Part shown: positions 1-10,558 of the stretch, in pieces | Numbering within the stretch: the first letter of the stretch is position 1 | Layout of the letters: each line of letters opens with the position of its first letter | DNA from: Periplaneta americana | Lineage: Eukaryota > Arthropoda > Insecta > Blattodea > Blattidae | Direction of reading: 5' to 3' | Assembly (NCBI RefSeq): GCF_040183065.1 | Contig: NC_091122.1 | Location: 77,794,955-77,858,954, forward strand | Length of the DNA stretch: 64,000 nucleotides | Translations under genes and position numbers: made by a program | The notes under the pieces: model-generated | Seen by the model: only the letters and a program-made list of their open reading frames with translations | Databases searched by the model: none | Told to the model about the DNA's origin: nothing

Positions 1-379
1 TTTACCAGGTGTACGTGCACTTTATGGAGCTGAGGATGAGGTCTTCTACCAACAGGACGGGGCGCCACCACACTACCATCTAGCTGTACGAGTTTTCCTG
101 GTTGACAATCTGCAGGGACATTAGATTGGACGAAGAGGGCCCATTGAGTTCCCCCCATGGTCGCCAGATCTAACCCCTATGGATATTTACTTGTGGGGAA
201 CTGTGAAAAATAAAGTCTATCGACGTAAGCCGCGCACGCTGGAGGACCTTCGCCAGGAGATTACAGCAGCATGTGTGGTGATCTCCATTGAAACATTGAC
301 TGACGTAGCTGCGGTGACTGCTCGTCATTGCGTTATGTGTCTGGCCGCCAACGGCGAACATCTTGAACATATAAAGTAA
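1..379 (+). pseudogene. Mariner-like (Tc1/mariner superfamily) transposase, C-terminal half, broken
   Basis: Cut-and-paste transposase relic that enters from the left window edge. Reading frame 2 from base 2 gives the usual order of the family: QQDGAPPHYH (second catalytic Asp region), IGRRGPIEFPPWSPDLTPMDIYLWG (third acidic region, here SPDLTPMD), then the KVYRRKPRTLEDLRQEI tail, stop at 377-379. One in-frame TAG at 122-124 sits where the family has Trp (TGG to TAG), so the gene is dead. The upstream helix-turn-helix DNA-binding part lies outside the window. About 110 bases after the stop, the sequence ttttttgacggactct (476-491) followed by TA repeats looks like the right terminal inverted repeat. 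Family assignment is from recognised motifs; it is not a host gene. Confidence 0.85.
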
Positions 380-510
380 CCATGTGCTTAACTGAAGACA
401 GTACTAGATGTGTGATCAGTATTTAAATGTAAAACAGACACATAATAGTTTTTGTTCCTTAAAGTGTGTATACATTTTTTTGACGGACTCTATATATAAA
501 GAACAAAGTT

Positions 511-780
511 ATGTTATTGTGCACTATTTTTAAATCTAATAGAAGTAAGTCAGCTAAATTAGCCTATGATAGAAAGAATAATATTTATAAAACTGCAATT
601 AGGATATCTAAATTGGAAGCTAATGCAGCACATATCTCGACTTCTAAGAATTCATGTAAAGCTGCATTAAATTTAATCAAATCAAGAACTTTATCTAGTA
701 ATGCTGATGAAATGGATATCAGAATACTTCCGACCAGTTTAATACTTATTTTGTTGAATTTGCTGAACATATAAAGTCGC
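511..780 (+). pseudogene. LINE ORF2 fragment, linker between endonuclease and reverse transcriptase
   Basis: The reading frame starting at 511 has the lysine-rich KSAKLAYDRKNNIYKTAI and CKAALNLIKS texture typical of the spacer between the endonuclease and reverse transcriptase of Jockey/CR1-like LINEs. Near position 735 the frame shifts: another frame there reads SDQFNTYFVEFAEHIKS, the well-known FNxYFVxxA motif just before the RT domain. No RT follows. A short, frameshifted scrap; clade uncertain. Confidence 0.5.
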
Positions 781-1617
781 AAATACGGTATTATCAACCA
801 ATTTCAGAATTATTAAAGGCTTAAGTATTCAAATTTCTCAAATTCAGTATTTCATATTTAAAAAATAATATACAAGGGCGCACCGACAAGGGAGGGTCCA
901 TCGGGTCCGAACCTCCCCTCCTCAAAATGACAAGTTGTTACATTTTTACTCAATTTTTAAGCATTGATAGCATATAATTCCTTTATCTGTAATTTCACCG
1001 AAATGATTCACGTACATTTACATAATACTTTTGATTTGACATCCATCATGATATCAAGTTTCTTCACAAGATGTTGTTGATAAACTAAAGAAAAAGCTAA
1101 GAAAACTGCACTTTGTTTTGTAAAAAATATATATATATATATATAAGAAAGAGAGAGAGAGTGTGTGTGTGTGTGTGCGTGCGTGTGCGAGTGTGCGCGA
1201 TGTAACATCCTTTTATTGGACTACCCCCAAGAGAAATTCCTGGCTGCACCTTTGCATTTATTAATTACAATTATTACATTCAGAAAACCACAAAAATATA
1301 TATTAAATCTATTGGAAACAAAGATACATTAAAAACTGTTATATGCATGAAACAAGAATGAATATGTCAAATAGGCCTATTTAAATAAAACAGAAATATA
1401 AATTAAAGAATTTACCTCCATATGAGCAAATGCTTATGGTCGGAAGTTCAAAATCTCACTGTATAAAAGCAGAAAGAAGAATAAGACAAAATAAACAATT
1501 AATACAAGCAATAAAATAGCACAGATTACAAAAACAAGAGTCTATATGAAAAAGAACAATCACAATTGAAAACGTTTATAACCAATATCCACAATATATA
1601 AGACTAATATTTAGCAA
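781..1617. other. Non-coding AT-rich stretch with microsatellite
   Basis: No gene seen. A possible degenerate hAT-type MITE runs from about 875 (aagggcgcaccgacaaggg) to about 1252, because the right side (ccaagagaaattcctggctg, 1227-1246) resembles a common insect hAT terminus, but I cannot show a target duplication. Confidence 0.3.
1126..1200. repeat. Compound microsatellite (TA)n(GA)n(GT)n
   Basis: Runs of TA, then GA, then GT/GC dinucleotides follow one another directly. The low-complexity reading frame on the opposite strand (His-Thr and Ser-Leu repeats) is an artefact of this tract. Confidence 0.95.
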
Positions 1618-1796
1618 TTAATTATCTAACACTATGTTAACTTCCTCTTTAATTTTCAGTTTAAATTTAATCATACCAATGTTAGCTAAAACAGGGTACT
1701 GAGAAATTAATTTGTTGCATAGTTTTGAGCCATGATTCATATCAGTAACTGGTGAACTTTTGGATTCTGTAAAATGAAATAATATGTTTTTCTCGT
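1618..1796 (-). pseudogene. LINE ORF2 C-terminus, 3' piece of a LINE split by the Gypsy insertion
   Basis: On the minus strand this reads EKNILFHFTESKSSPVTDMNHGSKLCNKL...ANIGMIKFKLK then stop, the usual C-terminal tail of CR1/Jockey-type LINE proteins (NGxKLYNxLP...FKxKLKxFL). It joins in frame to the minus-strand sequence at 20886-20969 (WHNYNTR) if the 19-kb Gypsy between them and one copy of the 5-bp duplication CTCGT are left out. The LINE is therefore older than the Gypsy. It continues at 21811-21985. Confidence 0.7.
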
Positions 1797-1937
1797 TGTT
1801 ATGTAAGGATGTTTCCTTTCTCGATATGAACATTCTTTTGTTAATTGTTGACATTGTTAGCTTTTGTTTGTAGAATGATCATGAATAAAGAAAGGTTGAA
1901 TACTGAACATCTTTTTCTTGTAATGAAGAATATTACA
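1797..1937 (+). repeat. Gypsy 5' LTR
   Basis: Starts TGTTATGTAAGGATG and ends GAATATTACA, i.e. TG...CA. It contains AATAAA near 1883 (likely polyadenylation signal). The same sequence recurs as the 3' LTR; the two differ by about 10 bases (ttagcttttg present here, absent at 20818) and a few substitutions, so the insertion is not recent. Confidence 0.85.
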
Positions 1938-1955
1938 TTGGCAACGAGGAAAACT
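1938..1955 (+). promoter_or_regulatory. Probable primer-binding site / leader of the Gypsy element
   Basis: TTGGCAACGAGG directly after the LTR end; TGG complements a tRNA 3' CCA, and the TTGGCAACGAGG start is common in this Gypsy group. Which tRNA it uses cannot be stated. Confidence 0.55.
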
Positions 1956-2139
1956 ACATATTAGAAGGTGTATATATATTGAAATGAAATGATTAGCCTA
2001 AAAGTGTCCCGTTAAGGGCAAAGGCCTCCTCCTATAGAGGGAGAGCTCTATTTGTCTCACGCAGTGAGCTACTCCGCGTAAGAGGTGTTTACAACCTTGG
2101 AATTGTTCACTTGGTTCACATTCTGCACTGTTGGGTATT

Positions 2140-3841
2140 GTTCGCTTGTTTCTGTCGCACTGGTTTTAGTCGCTGTTCACTTGTCTTCTTAGGTTTTTCC
2201 AGTCTTCCCTATGTCTTGCTCTGCTTGACCAATGGCTTCCTACACGTTCACTGAAGAGGTCGGCCCATCTTCTTCTTGGTCTTCCGCGTGATCTCTTGCC
2301 AATGCGGGGATCCCATAGTGTGACTGTCTGGATCTCCCCACTACCATTTGGTGTTGGTGGCTTGCAGTGCTGGATCTTTAATTGCTGACATCTTTTGTAG
2401 CACTTTGTTTGGAACTCTGTCCCTCAGTGATGAGCCTAGTATCCTTCTCAGCATCTTTCTTTAGCATATTTGGAGACTGTTACGAAGTTTGATAGTGAGA
2501 GACCATGTCTGACACCCATATAACAGTACAGGAGTTACGCAGGTCTCCAATATTTCTATTCTGAGTTTCTTGCTGAGTGTTCTCTCTAGTACGATGAACT
2601 TGAGAGTCTAGAATGCCTTTCACGCGAGAGAAATCCTTCGTTTTATTTCCTTCTCTGTCTTCTGGTGGAAGGAGACTAGCTGTCCTAGGTATACGTATTC
2701 AGACACATATTGTAGTTCTGCACCATCAATTATTATGGGTGACTCCGGCCCATGTGACATTACTTGTGTCTTGGTCATATTCATCAGGAGACCTGCTGAT
2801 CTGCTGGCGTCGCATAAATCTTGGAGCATTGACTGCAGTTCTCTGGGTGATTTGGCGAACAATACGACGTCATCAGCAAACCTTAGATTATTTAGTTTGC
2901 TGCCGTTGATGTTTATTCCATTTAATTTCTGTTCCAGTTCAGTTTGCGAAAGATGTTTTCCAATACACTTGTGAATAATTTTGGGGAAATTGGGTCTCAT
3001 TGTCGCACTCCTCTTTTGAGCCTGAATGGTCGTCCTTCGATCTCAGTTTTCATTTTGGCACAGCTTTGATTATACAGTTTATTTAGTATCGTGATGTATT
3101 TGTTGCCGACTCCCTACGTATGTAGTGCTTGCATTACACTCGAATGTTCAACCGAGTCAAAAGCTTTGCTATAGTCTACAAAGGCCAGGTATACTGTTAA
3201 ATGAAATTCTTCAGCCTTTTCCATGATCTGGCTTACGGTTTGAAGACGGTCTGCCGTGCTGTACCCTGAGCGGAACCCTGCTTGTTCGATAGGTTGATTT
3301 TCATCCAGGGTTTTCGTTAACCTTCTAGTAATTATTTTCGAAAACAGCTTGTATAAGTTAGACATCAGACTTATTGGCCTATAGTTATTTAGATCATCTT
3401 TTGTGCCTTTCTTGTGGAGAAGGATTATCGTGCTTCATTTCCACTGGTCTGGTATTTCCTCTGTGTCCAGAATTTTGTTGTAGATAGTGTGATCGCCGGT
3501 ATCAGATGATCTGCAGCTTGCTTCAAGAATTCATTGTGTATACCGTCTTCACCGGGAGTTTTTCCATTCTTCATTTCTTCTATTGCCGTCCTGACTTTGC
3601 TGGCTAATATAGGAGGAGTGACCTGGGAGGGGTTGGTATTGGGTATATGGTTCGTTGCAGGATTCTGGAGTGAACTTGTGTATAGGGATTCATAGTATTT
3701 TGTGGCTGCTTCGATGATATTATTCCTTGAGGTGATGCGGTTCCCTGACGGGTCTTTGGTTCCTAATATCCATTGTTTGCCTCCATATAGCTCTCTTTTT
3801 GCCTTTCTGATTGATTTGTAGGATTCAAATATCTGTCGCAT
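2140..3841 (-). pseudogene. RTE LINE reverse transcriptase domain
   Basis: RNA-dependent DNA polymerase of the LINE. Reading down the minus strand: fingers with KTPGEDGIHNEFLK (about 3545), QPIEQAGFRSGYSTADRLQTV and the palm motif LAFVDYSKAFDSVEH (about 3150-3300), then the catalytic LRFADDVVLFA (about 2880) and the C-terminal part ending GRPRRRWADLFSERVG (about 2240-2290). At least three frame breaks separate these blocks (around 3420, 3110 and 2610), so no protein can be made. The FADD box is intact. The GRPRRRW tail is characteristic of RTE/BovB-like elements in insects. Confidence 0.85.
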
Positions 3842-4199
3842 AGAAGATGCTCGGTGGTTTCGGATGTCTTTGTATTTCTCTCTTTGTTAACTTATCTATC
3901 CTGGCGTATTCTTCTTTGTTTCTTTCCGAGTCATCTCTCATGAGGTACAGCTCCGATCTATGTTTAATTAGTGTTATGGTTTCCTGGCTTAGCTTTCCCT
4001 TGTGCTTGTTTGCCTTGTCTGCCTTTTGAGTGTCTTCGTATGATTGGAGTATGCAGTGCTCTAATGAGTCATATAGTTCTTGTCTTTTTTCTGTGCTGAA
4101 GTCCGTCTGTGCTTCCGATTCTGCATTTGCCTCTTATATTGTTCATTATCTAGCATTTCTATGCTTGGTTTTGAATGTTTCTTCCATCGTCGTCTTTTT

Positions 4200-5024
4200 T
4201 TATAGTTTCAATGTTGCTTTTACCATTCTATGATCAGTGCTGAATTTTAGGTTTGTTATGACTTGAATGTCACTTATGGAGTTTTGTCTGTTGCTCAGGA
4301 TGTAGTCATTTTCGTTTTTCGTGCTGCCGTTGGGTGATCTCCACGTCCATCTGTTTTGGGGCTTTTTCCTGAAAAAGGTGTTGGCTATTTTCAATCTGTG
4401 CTCTTGTGCAAACTGGACCAATCTGTCCCCTCTGTCATTTCTTCTCCCAAATCCATGTGGTCCGACTGGTTCTTCATCTTTGTGGCTGCGTGGCCCCACT
4501 TTGCCATTGAAGTCGCGTATGATTAGGTTCGTTGGTGACTTTAACTTTTCTAGTGTGTTATCTAGACTCTTGTAGAAGTTTTCTAATTTGTCTTCGCTAC
4601 TCGCTTCTGTAGGGGCGTATACTTGTATAATTGTCATTGGAGAATTTCTCGTTGCTAATTTTAGGACTGCTATTCTTTCCGATATACCCGTTAGTTCCAT
4701 CACCATGTGTTTTAGGTCTCTTTTGATAATGAACCTCACCCCTTTCTGGCCTGGGTTTGTGCCTATGTGAAACAGTAGATCACCATTTTCTTTTCCTATT
4801 ATTGATTCTCCCATTCTTCTAACTTTGCTTAGGCCTAGTACATCGAACTTTATTTTTTTTAAGGCATTGTCCAGTTGTTCCTCTCTGTTGCAAGTTCTGA
4901 GGGTTTGTGCATTTAGAGTCGCTATTATTATTTCTGGTTCTGAGTTTCTTTTGTGTTTCCTGGTCGGTGTTTTGGGATGATTTACGTTGCTTGTGGTTGA
5001 AGCAGGGTCTGCCAGTTTACCCAC
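4200..5024 (-). pseudogene. RTE LINE apurinic/apyrimidinic-type endonuclease domain
   Basis: Exonuclease-endonuclease-phosphatase domain that nicks target DNA in LINEs. Motifs: IATLNAQTLR, then GLSKVRRMGE, IIQVYAPT, LIIRDFNGKVG, NRWTWRSPNGSTKNENDYIL and STDHRMVKATL. Databases often label this domain craniofacial development protein 2-like. The catalytic Glu of the usual GLSEVRR motif is Lys here (SKVRR) and the conserved Asp-Tyr context is altered (NENDYIL), so the copy was probably inactive before the frameshifts. It overlaps the ORF1 end by 43 bases on the same strand, which suggests a -1/+1 junction between the two. Confidence 0.85.
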
Positions 5025-5748
5025 TGATCATTTATTAGGAGCTTTTGGTAGCTGACTTTCACGATGTTACCTTCCTCTATTTCTTCTCTCGCTCTAGTTC
5101 TTAGTGCTTGCTGTATCTCCCTTTCCTGTCTTGTGAAATCGGCGTCAATGTAGCAGTCTTCTCCCTTGAGTTTGTTTTTATTCCTCATGACTGCAATTTT
5201 GTCGTCCAGTGTCTTGAATTCTACCCTTACGAGGCCTCTGTCAGATTTGTCTTTACCTATGTATAATGCCTTATTGTATGTTTCTTTGTACTCTATCCGT
5301 CTGAGGATGTTCTTGACTTTGTCATCTGGTGACTTGCTTGTTTCTTCGTCAAAATCCTTGCTTTTATGACTACATTGTTTGTCTTGTCTTTGTGTTGTCT
5401 ACACTCTTCTGCTTCTTCCAGTGATTTGACTCTATCTTCTATGCACCTGACTGTCTCGGTCGTCATATTTTCCCCATTAGCTATTTTGTCTTCCAGTGTG
5501 CGGCATTTTTCTTCTAGTTTCTTGTTGAATCCCTTAATTTCATCTTTCAGTTCCTTGATGTCACGTCTTGTTTCTTCTCTTAGGTTTTCGTTTTGTTTTC
5601 TGATTTCTTTTATTTCGTTCAGTATGATGGAAAACATATCTTTAACTTCTGAGCCCCTGTCTTGGTCCTCATCTCCACTTTTTCTACTGCAACTATTATG
5701 TTCATTCCCTTTGGCATTTTTGCTACTTGTAGGTTTCTTCCCTGCCAT
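4982..5748 (-). pseudogene. RTE LINE ORF1-like coiled-coil protein
   Basis: Start Met at 5746-5748 begins MAGKKPTSSKNAKGNE; residues about 35-115 form a charged heptad-rich coiled coil (FSIILNEIKEIRKQNENL, DIKELKDEIKGFNKKLEEK, CIEDRVKSLEEAEE). A frame break near 5290-5320 separates this from the C-terminal block CYIDADFTRQEREIQQALRTRAREEIEEGN...LLINDQWVNW (4982-5188), which belongs to the same family. Likely an RNA-binding chaperone for the LINE, by position; no catalytic motif is visible. Confidence 0.65.
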
Positions 5749-5940
5749 CGCTGCGTGTGTCTTGTAAACTTCTGTTCCTGTCGTGTATAATGTGTAGTCA
5801 GTAACTGAGTTTTGGTAGCTTTGAGTGTATGGATGATTGATGCCTGTCTGCCGGGTAGCCCTCACTGCTTCTGGTAAATATATAATATATACAATATACT
5901 TAATTACTAGAAGATTCGGATATACGTGGAAAACAAACAA

Positions 5941-6772
5941 CATGGCAGAAGGAAGGTATGTTGGAAAAATGCATGAATTCAACCCTGGGAAGAATGATTG
6001 GTTAGTTCATAAAGGAAGAATTACAAATTTCTTTCCTGCTGACAAAATAGAGGAAGAAAAAAAAAAAACATTGTTTTTAAATAGTTTGGACGAACATGGC
6101 TACAAACTTATTAGTAATTTATGCGTACCAGAGGAGCCAGAGAATGTATCTTTTAGTACATTGTTAATACATCTTGATAGACATTTCTTGCCAAAACTAT
6201 CTATAATGTCTTTTCGACTTAAATTTCATTTTGCTGGTTGGGAAGAGGGGGAATCCTTATCAGACTGGCTGGCTTGCTTGTGTTCTCTAGTCTCACCTTG
6301 CAAGTATAATATGATTTGGAAGATAGAATTTTAGATCAGTTCATCATTGGTTTAAATAAAGGACCAGTTAAGGACAGACTGTTTGAGGAGGACTGCCTTC
6401 AACTTTCTTTAGAGAAGGCTATATCTATCGCCTCTGCTAAAGAGTCTGCAGCTTTCCAGTATGACTTATCAACATCAAAGACATTAATACAAGTGAAAGA
6501 GGAACATATTGGTTATGTACAGAAGTATGAAGAAAAGGAAAAGAAGAGAAACTTAAGAACATGTCTCATCTGTGGAATATATGGACATAGTGCTGCATTT
6601 TGCTGCTTCAGAAATCTAAAATGTGACAAGTGTGGACTGGTTGGTCATTTAAAAAAAGTATGCAAAAAAGAACAAAAGTGTTTAGTGGAAAATGTGACTA
6701 AAAATGTTAAGAGTAATTTTATTAGTTCTGTAGAGTCTGATGAAGAAACTTTGTTTCATGTGGATTCAACAA
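5941..6772 (+). pseudogene. Gypsy Gag (capsid plus two zinc knuckles)
   Basis: Structural protein of the LTR retrotransposon. Starts MAEGRYVGKMHEFNPGKNDW, a typical Gypsy capsid opening; the capsid core (HLDRHFLPKLSIMSFRLKFHFAGWEEGESLSDWLACLCSL) is followed by a one-base frameshift near 6315, and the second frame resumes ILDQFIIGLNKGPVKDRLF. Two CX2CX4HX4C knuckles follow: CLICGIYGHSAAFC and CDKCGLVGHLKKVC (about 6560-6660). The frame is cut at about 6772 by the LINE whose 3' tail is the ATA repeat. The start codon choice rests on the conserved opening. Confidence 0.85.
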
Positions 6773-6773
6773 C

Positions 6774-6825
<52 letters not shown>
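6773..6825. repeat. (ATA)n microsatellite, 3' tail of the second LINE
   Basis: About 17 uninterrupted trinucleotide units at the junction between Gypsy Gag and the LINE 3' end. Confidence 0.95.
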
Positions 6826-7251
6826 GTTTTATTTTCTCTGGCAGAGTTAAGGCCATCAGGCCTTCTCTTCCACTCAACCAGGATCAAATCACATACAAAA
6901 AAATACATATCGGTATACAAATATTAACTTAAAAATAATAATAAACATAATTAAGTAAAAAAGAGAGATTGAATACATATACACAATCAGTATTAACTTT
7001 AAAATAACAATAATAAAAAAAAAATATATATATATGATTAAAAAAAAAAGAGACTGAATACATAATCACAAACAGGAAAATACATCTAGTATAAAGTATT
7101 AACTTAAAAAAAAAGAATGAATACATATGAATATAATCTCACAACTAAAGGAATAGTAGAATTAGTATGATCAGCACAGCACTTGTTACATTGAGACAGT
7201 GACAATTACCTAGATATAAGTGTTAATGGAAAAATAAAGTAATGACTGTGT

Positions 7252-7253
7252 AA

Positions 7254-7288
<35 letters not shown>

Positions 7289-7305
7289 TAATAATAATAA
7301 TAAAA
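7252..7305. repeat. (AAT)n microsatellite in the LINE 3' UTR
   Basis: Trinucleotide run with a single GATA interruption. Confidence 0.95.
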
Positions 7306-7319
7306 ATAATACTAAAAAA

Positions 7320-9047
7320 CTAATTCTTTGCATTTAAAATATATCTAAACAACCTAATTTTAAACAACTGAGAACTAAGACTACCCCTGATTTCAAGCGG
7401 CAGCGAATTCCATGAGCGGGCCATGGCTATTGAGAAAGAACTTGAGTACAGAGATGTCTGATGACGTGGTATTGATAGCAACAGATTGTGCTGTGAACAT
7501 GTATTTCGATTATGATGTGAAGCTAGGAGAGTAAACCGAGAGGCAAGGTAGTTGGGTGTGGAATCATATATAATTCGATATAGTAGGCAAAGAGAATGTA
7601 CTAAACGTCTATCTTGCAAGTGGAGCCAGGAGAGTTGTGGAAAATATTCCGATATATGATCATATCGGCGGATATTGAAAATAAATTGGATGCAGACATT
7701 ATGTACACGTTGAAGTTTTTGAGAAAGTTCAGCACTTAGGTCGCTATATAAAACATCACAATAGTCAAAGTGAGGCATTACAAGAGTCTGTACTAGAATT
7801 TGTTTGAGTTTAGTAGGAAGGAAATTTTTCAGGCGGTTCAAAGAATGCATGATAGAGAAAACTTTTCTACAGATATATCTGATTTGCGTATTCCAGTTCA
7901 TATTAGAGTCGAAATAGATGCTGAGGTTTTTTACAGTTGCACTGAAAGGAATTAGTTTGTTGTTGAGAGAGACAGGCTGAAGGGTGTTCATATTAATGGA
8001 GGATAAAAGCCTTTGCTGCCCCAAGAGAATGGCTTGGGTTTTATCTGGATTGATATTTAGCCCAAATTTCCTTGCCCAATTATTAATTGACAAAAGATCG
8101 TCATTGAGGCTCGACAAACGTTAATAACAGTATCAGACCGAGAGTGTATATATACTTGAAGGTCGTCCGCATACAAATGATATTGGCAGTGCTCCAGAAC
8201 TGAAGAAATGTCATTAATATATAGAGTGAAAAGCAGAGGACCTAGTACAGACCCCTGAGGGACACCTGCTCTCACGTGCTGCCAAGAAGAAGAACGATTA
8301 TCATGATATACATATTGCTGGTGGTCGCGAAGATAGGAGTCCATCCATGTGATGCACTCTCAGAAAGATGCATCTGTCTTAGCTTTGAAATCAATATGTC
8401 AATGTCGACAGTGTCAAAAGCTCGGCTGAAGTCAATTAGTGTCAATACAGTAATTTCACGTCTGTCTATAGCTTCACGAATATCTTCAGAGATCTTGAGT
8501 AGAGCAGTAGTCGTACTATGGTGATTTCTAAAACCTGATTGACAGGTGTCCAATAGATTGTGTGTACCAAGGTAAGCAGTCAGCTGTTTGTAAACAATGC
8601 GTTCTAGGGCTTTCGACAGTGTGGGAAGAATGCTGATTGGTCTATAGTCATTTGCAATCATTGGTTTGGCGGTTTTAGGAAGTGGATGAACGAGGGCGTA
8701 TTTCCATTGTTATGGGTAGGTAGAGGTGATGAGGGAAGCGTTGAAAATGTGAAACAAGGTAGGGAGAATTATATCTAAAATCAAATTTAACATCGAAATA
8801 TTAATGCGATCTATGCCTTGAGCTTTAGTTTAATCCTTTGTAGTGCTATTTTTACGTCTAGATTAGTGACATTAGTGAAATAAAATTTGTCGCGGTCTGG
8901 GATAGGAGAGGTTGAAAGTTCATCGATGACTTGTTGTTTCAGGTCAATATTGGGATGTGAAGTGGAAGCGGATGTAAAATGGTCATTAAGTACATCTAGG
9001 GGAATGTTGATGGGATCTGTTGGCGTCTTATTCTGTCCTATTCCCAT
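7320..9047 (-). pseudogene. Second LINE reverse transcriptase
   Basis: Minus-strand RT with ANDYRPISILPTLSKALERIVYKQL (about 8600), QSGFRNHHSTTTALLKI, LTLIDFSRAFDTVDIDIL (palm Asp), AGVPQGSVLGPLLFTLYINDI (about 8230), the catalytic HLYADDLQVY (about 8170), then thumb and C-terminus NINPDKTQAILLG...FDYCDVLYSDL...SIAMARSWNSLPLEIRG...FKIRLFRYIL. The VPQGSVLGP and YADDLQ signatures place it in the Jockey/CR1 assemblage. Frame breaks near 8100, 8280 and 8660-8810 kill it, but individual blocks are long (up to 265 residues), so it is moderately young. Confidence 0.88.
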
Positions 9048-9130
9048 TTGTCGTAAGTTGTTCCATAGTTCACGTGCATTTGTGGACGGTTCGATTAGGC
9101 TATGGGTGTGTCAGAGTTTGGAGTTATGTA

Positions 9131-10075
9131 TCATTTGTGTGGTTTGATTTCTAAATTGCTTGTATATTTGCCAGTTTTTACAGTTTTATTGCGTTTAAAT
9201 TTACGAAAGGATTCATCTCTTCTACTCATGTGATAACGAATTGATTCTGTAAGCCATGGTGCATGACAGCACTTCAGATGCTTTGTTTTTGTAGGTGCGT
9301 GTTTATCATACAACTGCAATACTAAAGAATTAAAAGTGTCGATTTTTTCATCTACAGTGCGTAAGTTCCAGATAGAACTCCAGGGAAGCTGAATGGCGTC
9401 GGCTGTGAGCTTTGTGACATCTATATTTTTTAGGGCTCTATACGTTAAAATTTTAGAGGTTTTTTTCGGGCACTGCAATGAATATTCAGCAAAGATTAAA
9501 TCATGTGCAGATAAACCAGGAACAGGTAACTGTCCATGTTTCAGTATTCTCTGTGGCTGCGATGTTACAATTAAGTCTAGAAGAGTATCTGATGTGCTGG
9601 TATGGTGTATAGGTTGGAGGGGGAGAACAGGCATATTACAAGAATGGAACATATTTTTATGCTGTGTGGCAGAGGTAGAGTTAATAATGAGGTCAGTGTT
9701 GAGGTCACCCATAAGAATGACGTGTTCATAGGAAGGTAGAATGTCGATAAGAGCATTTTCAAGATCACAGAGATAACCGATTTTAGGGGCTTTATATATA
9801 ACACATATCAGACATCTCTGTACGCTAGTTTGAATTTCAATAAAAAGGAATTCTGGACGACCACAGTATTCAGAAGCGGACTGGCATATAACCCTAGGTT
9901 GCAGTTCATTTCTAATGTAAGCAGCTATGCCTCCACCTCCCTTGCCTACTCTGTCATTTCGAACAAGAGTGTAGCCATCTAACTTCACAAGGGACGACGG
10001 TAAGGTTGGCTTCAGCCAGGATTCACTTACTAAAATCACACTAATTTGAAGGGATGCGAACAATTTCAAGGTCAC
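9131..10075 (-). pseudogene. Second LINE endonuclease domain
   Basis: AP-like endonuclease: LFASLQISVILVSESWLKPTLPSS, DGYTLVRNDRVGKGGGGIAAYIRNEL, CVIYKAP, EHVILMGDLNTDL, TLLDLIVTS, GLSAHDLIFAEYSLQ. The catalytic ESWL and GDLN are kept; the last motif is AHD rather than SDH. The open frame is about 314 residues without a stop. The extreme N-terminus overlaps the junction with Gypsy protease sequence near 10054, so the first residues are not native. Confidence 0.85.
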
Positions 10076-10558
10076 CTCTTTTCACTTCAGTGTTAGTTTT
10101 AGATGACGTATCAGTCAAGTTTGAAATAGATACTGGTTGTGGCTCGACCATATTACCATTTTCAATATTTCAAAATCAATTTTCTAATTGTAATTTCCTG
10201 AACACTGATAAAACTTTTCTAACCTACTTTAAGACTGAAGCTAAATCACTTGGAATGATTAATTTTAATGTGAAGTATAATGATACATGTTATGGAGTTC
10301 TTCCATTGTATGTTGTAGATTCAAATGGCCCCCCTTTGTTGAGGAGTGGATCAGGACAGCACTTTTGCACATCTCCTTTTTATGTTAAGGTAGGTTAGGT
10401 TAGGTTAGAGTAACTTTAACTATGCTTCACTCGTCATTTCAGTTTGAAAAGAACCTAACCTAACATAAAAAGGAGATGTGCAAACGTGCTGTCCTGATCT
10501 ACTCCTCTTTGTTGGGCCGCCATTGGTTTAATCATATAGGCTTTAAAATATCTAAACC
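10054..10558 (+). pseudogene. Gypsy aspartic protease, interrupted by a MITE
   Basis: Retropepsin that would mature Gag-Pol. FEIDTGCGSTILPFS (about 10121-10165) holds the catalytic DTG; the second half is VLPLYVVDSNGPPLL followed, after the 165-bp MITE, by GRHWFNHIGFKI. If the MITE and one copy of its 8-bp duplication are disregarded the two halves are in the same frame and match the family motif PPLLGRxWF. A further 737-bp insert begins at 10559. Confidence 0.8.
10342..10506. mobile_element. 165-bp MITE with long inverted repeats and 8-bp target duplication
   Basis: Terminal inverted repeats of about 55 bases beginning aggagtggatcaggacagca on the left and aggagtagatcaggacagca on the right strand. 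Flanked by ctttgttg at 10334-10341 and 10507-10514. The inner ends carry ggttaggttaggtt, a short run resembling the arthropod telomere unit. Eight-base duplications occur in hAT, P and Merlin groups; superfamily not decided. Confidence 0.88.

Larger units (their letters stand above)
1985..5885 (-). mobile_element. RTE-type LINE, near full length, inserted in the Gypsy leader
   Basis: Minus-strand non-LTR retrotransposon with an ORF1-like coiled-coil protein, an apurinic-type endonuclease and a reverse transcriptase in the usual order from high to low coordinates. It separates the Gypsy primer-binding region (1938) from the Gypsy gag start (5941). The 3' end near 1985 has AT-rich sequence on both sides (tatatatatt and aatatataatat), so target duplications are blurred. 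Boundaries are approximate to about 30 bases. Confidence 0.8.
6773..10053 (-). mobile_element. Second LINE (CR1/Jockey-like) inserted between Gypsy zinc knuckles and protease
   Basis: Minus-strand LINE whose 3' tail is an (ATA/TAA)n tract at 6773-6825. It carries endonuclease and reverse transcriptase and an A/T-rich 3' UTR of about 500 bases with a second (AAT)n tract (7252-7305). Gypsy Gag ends just left and the Gypsy protease resumes just right, so this element split the Gypsy coding region. The 5' end appears truncated within the start of the endonuclease. I could not define the target duplication. Confidence 0.8.

Noticed and set aside
1008..1208. Minus-strand reading frame rich in His-Thr and Ser-Leu
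   Set aside because: It is the translation of the TA/GA/GT microsatellite.
1618..1937. Reading 1797-1937 as part of the LINE coding end
   Set aside because: That segment recurs at 20757-20885, begins TG and ends CA next to a primer-binding-like sequence, and is flanked by CTCGT; it is the Gypsy LTR. The LINE frame continues across it to 20886.
2613..2974. Plus-strand frames opposite the LINE RT
   Set aside because: Antisense shadows of the minus-strand reverse transcriptase (FADD block).
10389..10408. Telomere repeat tract (TTAGG)n
   Set aside because: Only about three units, and they form the inner ends of a MITE; not a telomere.
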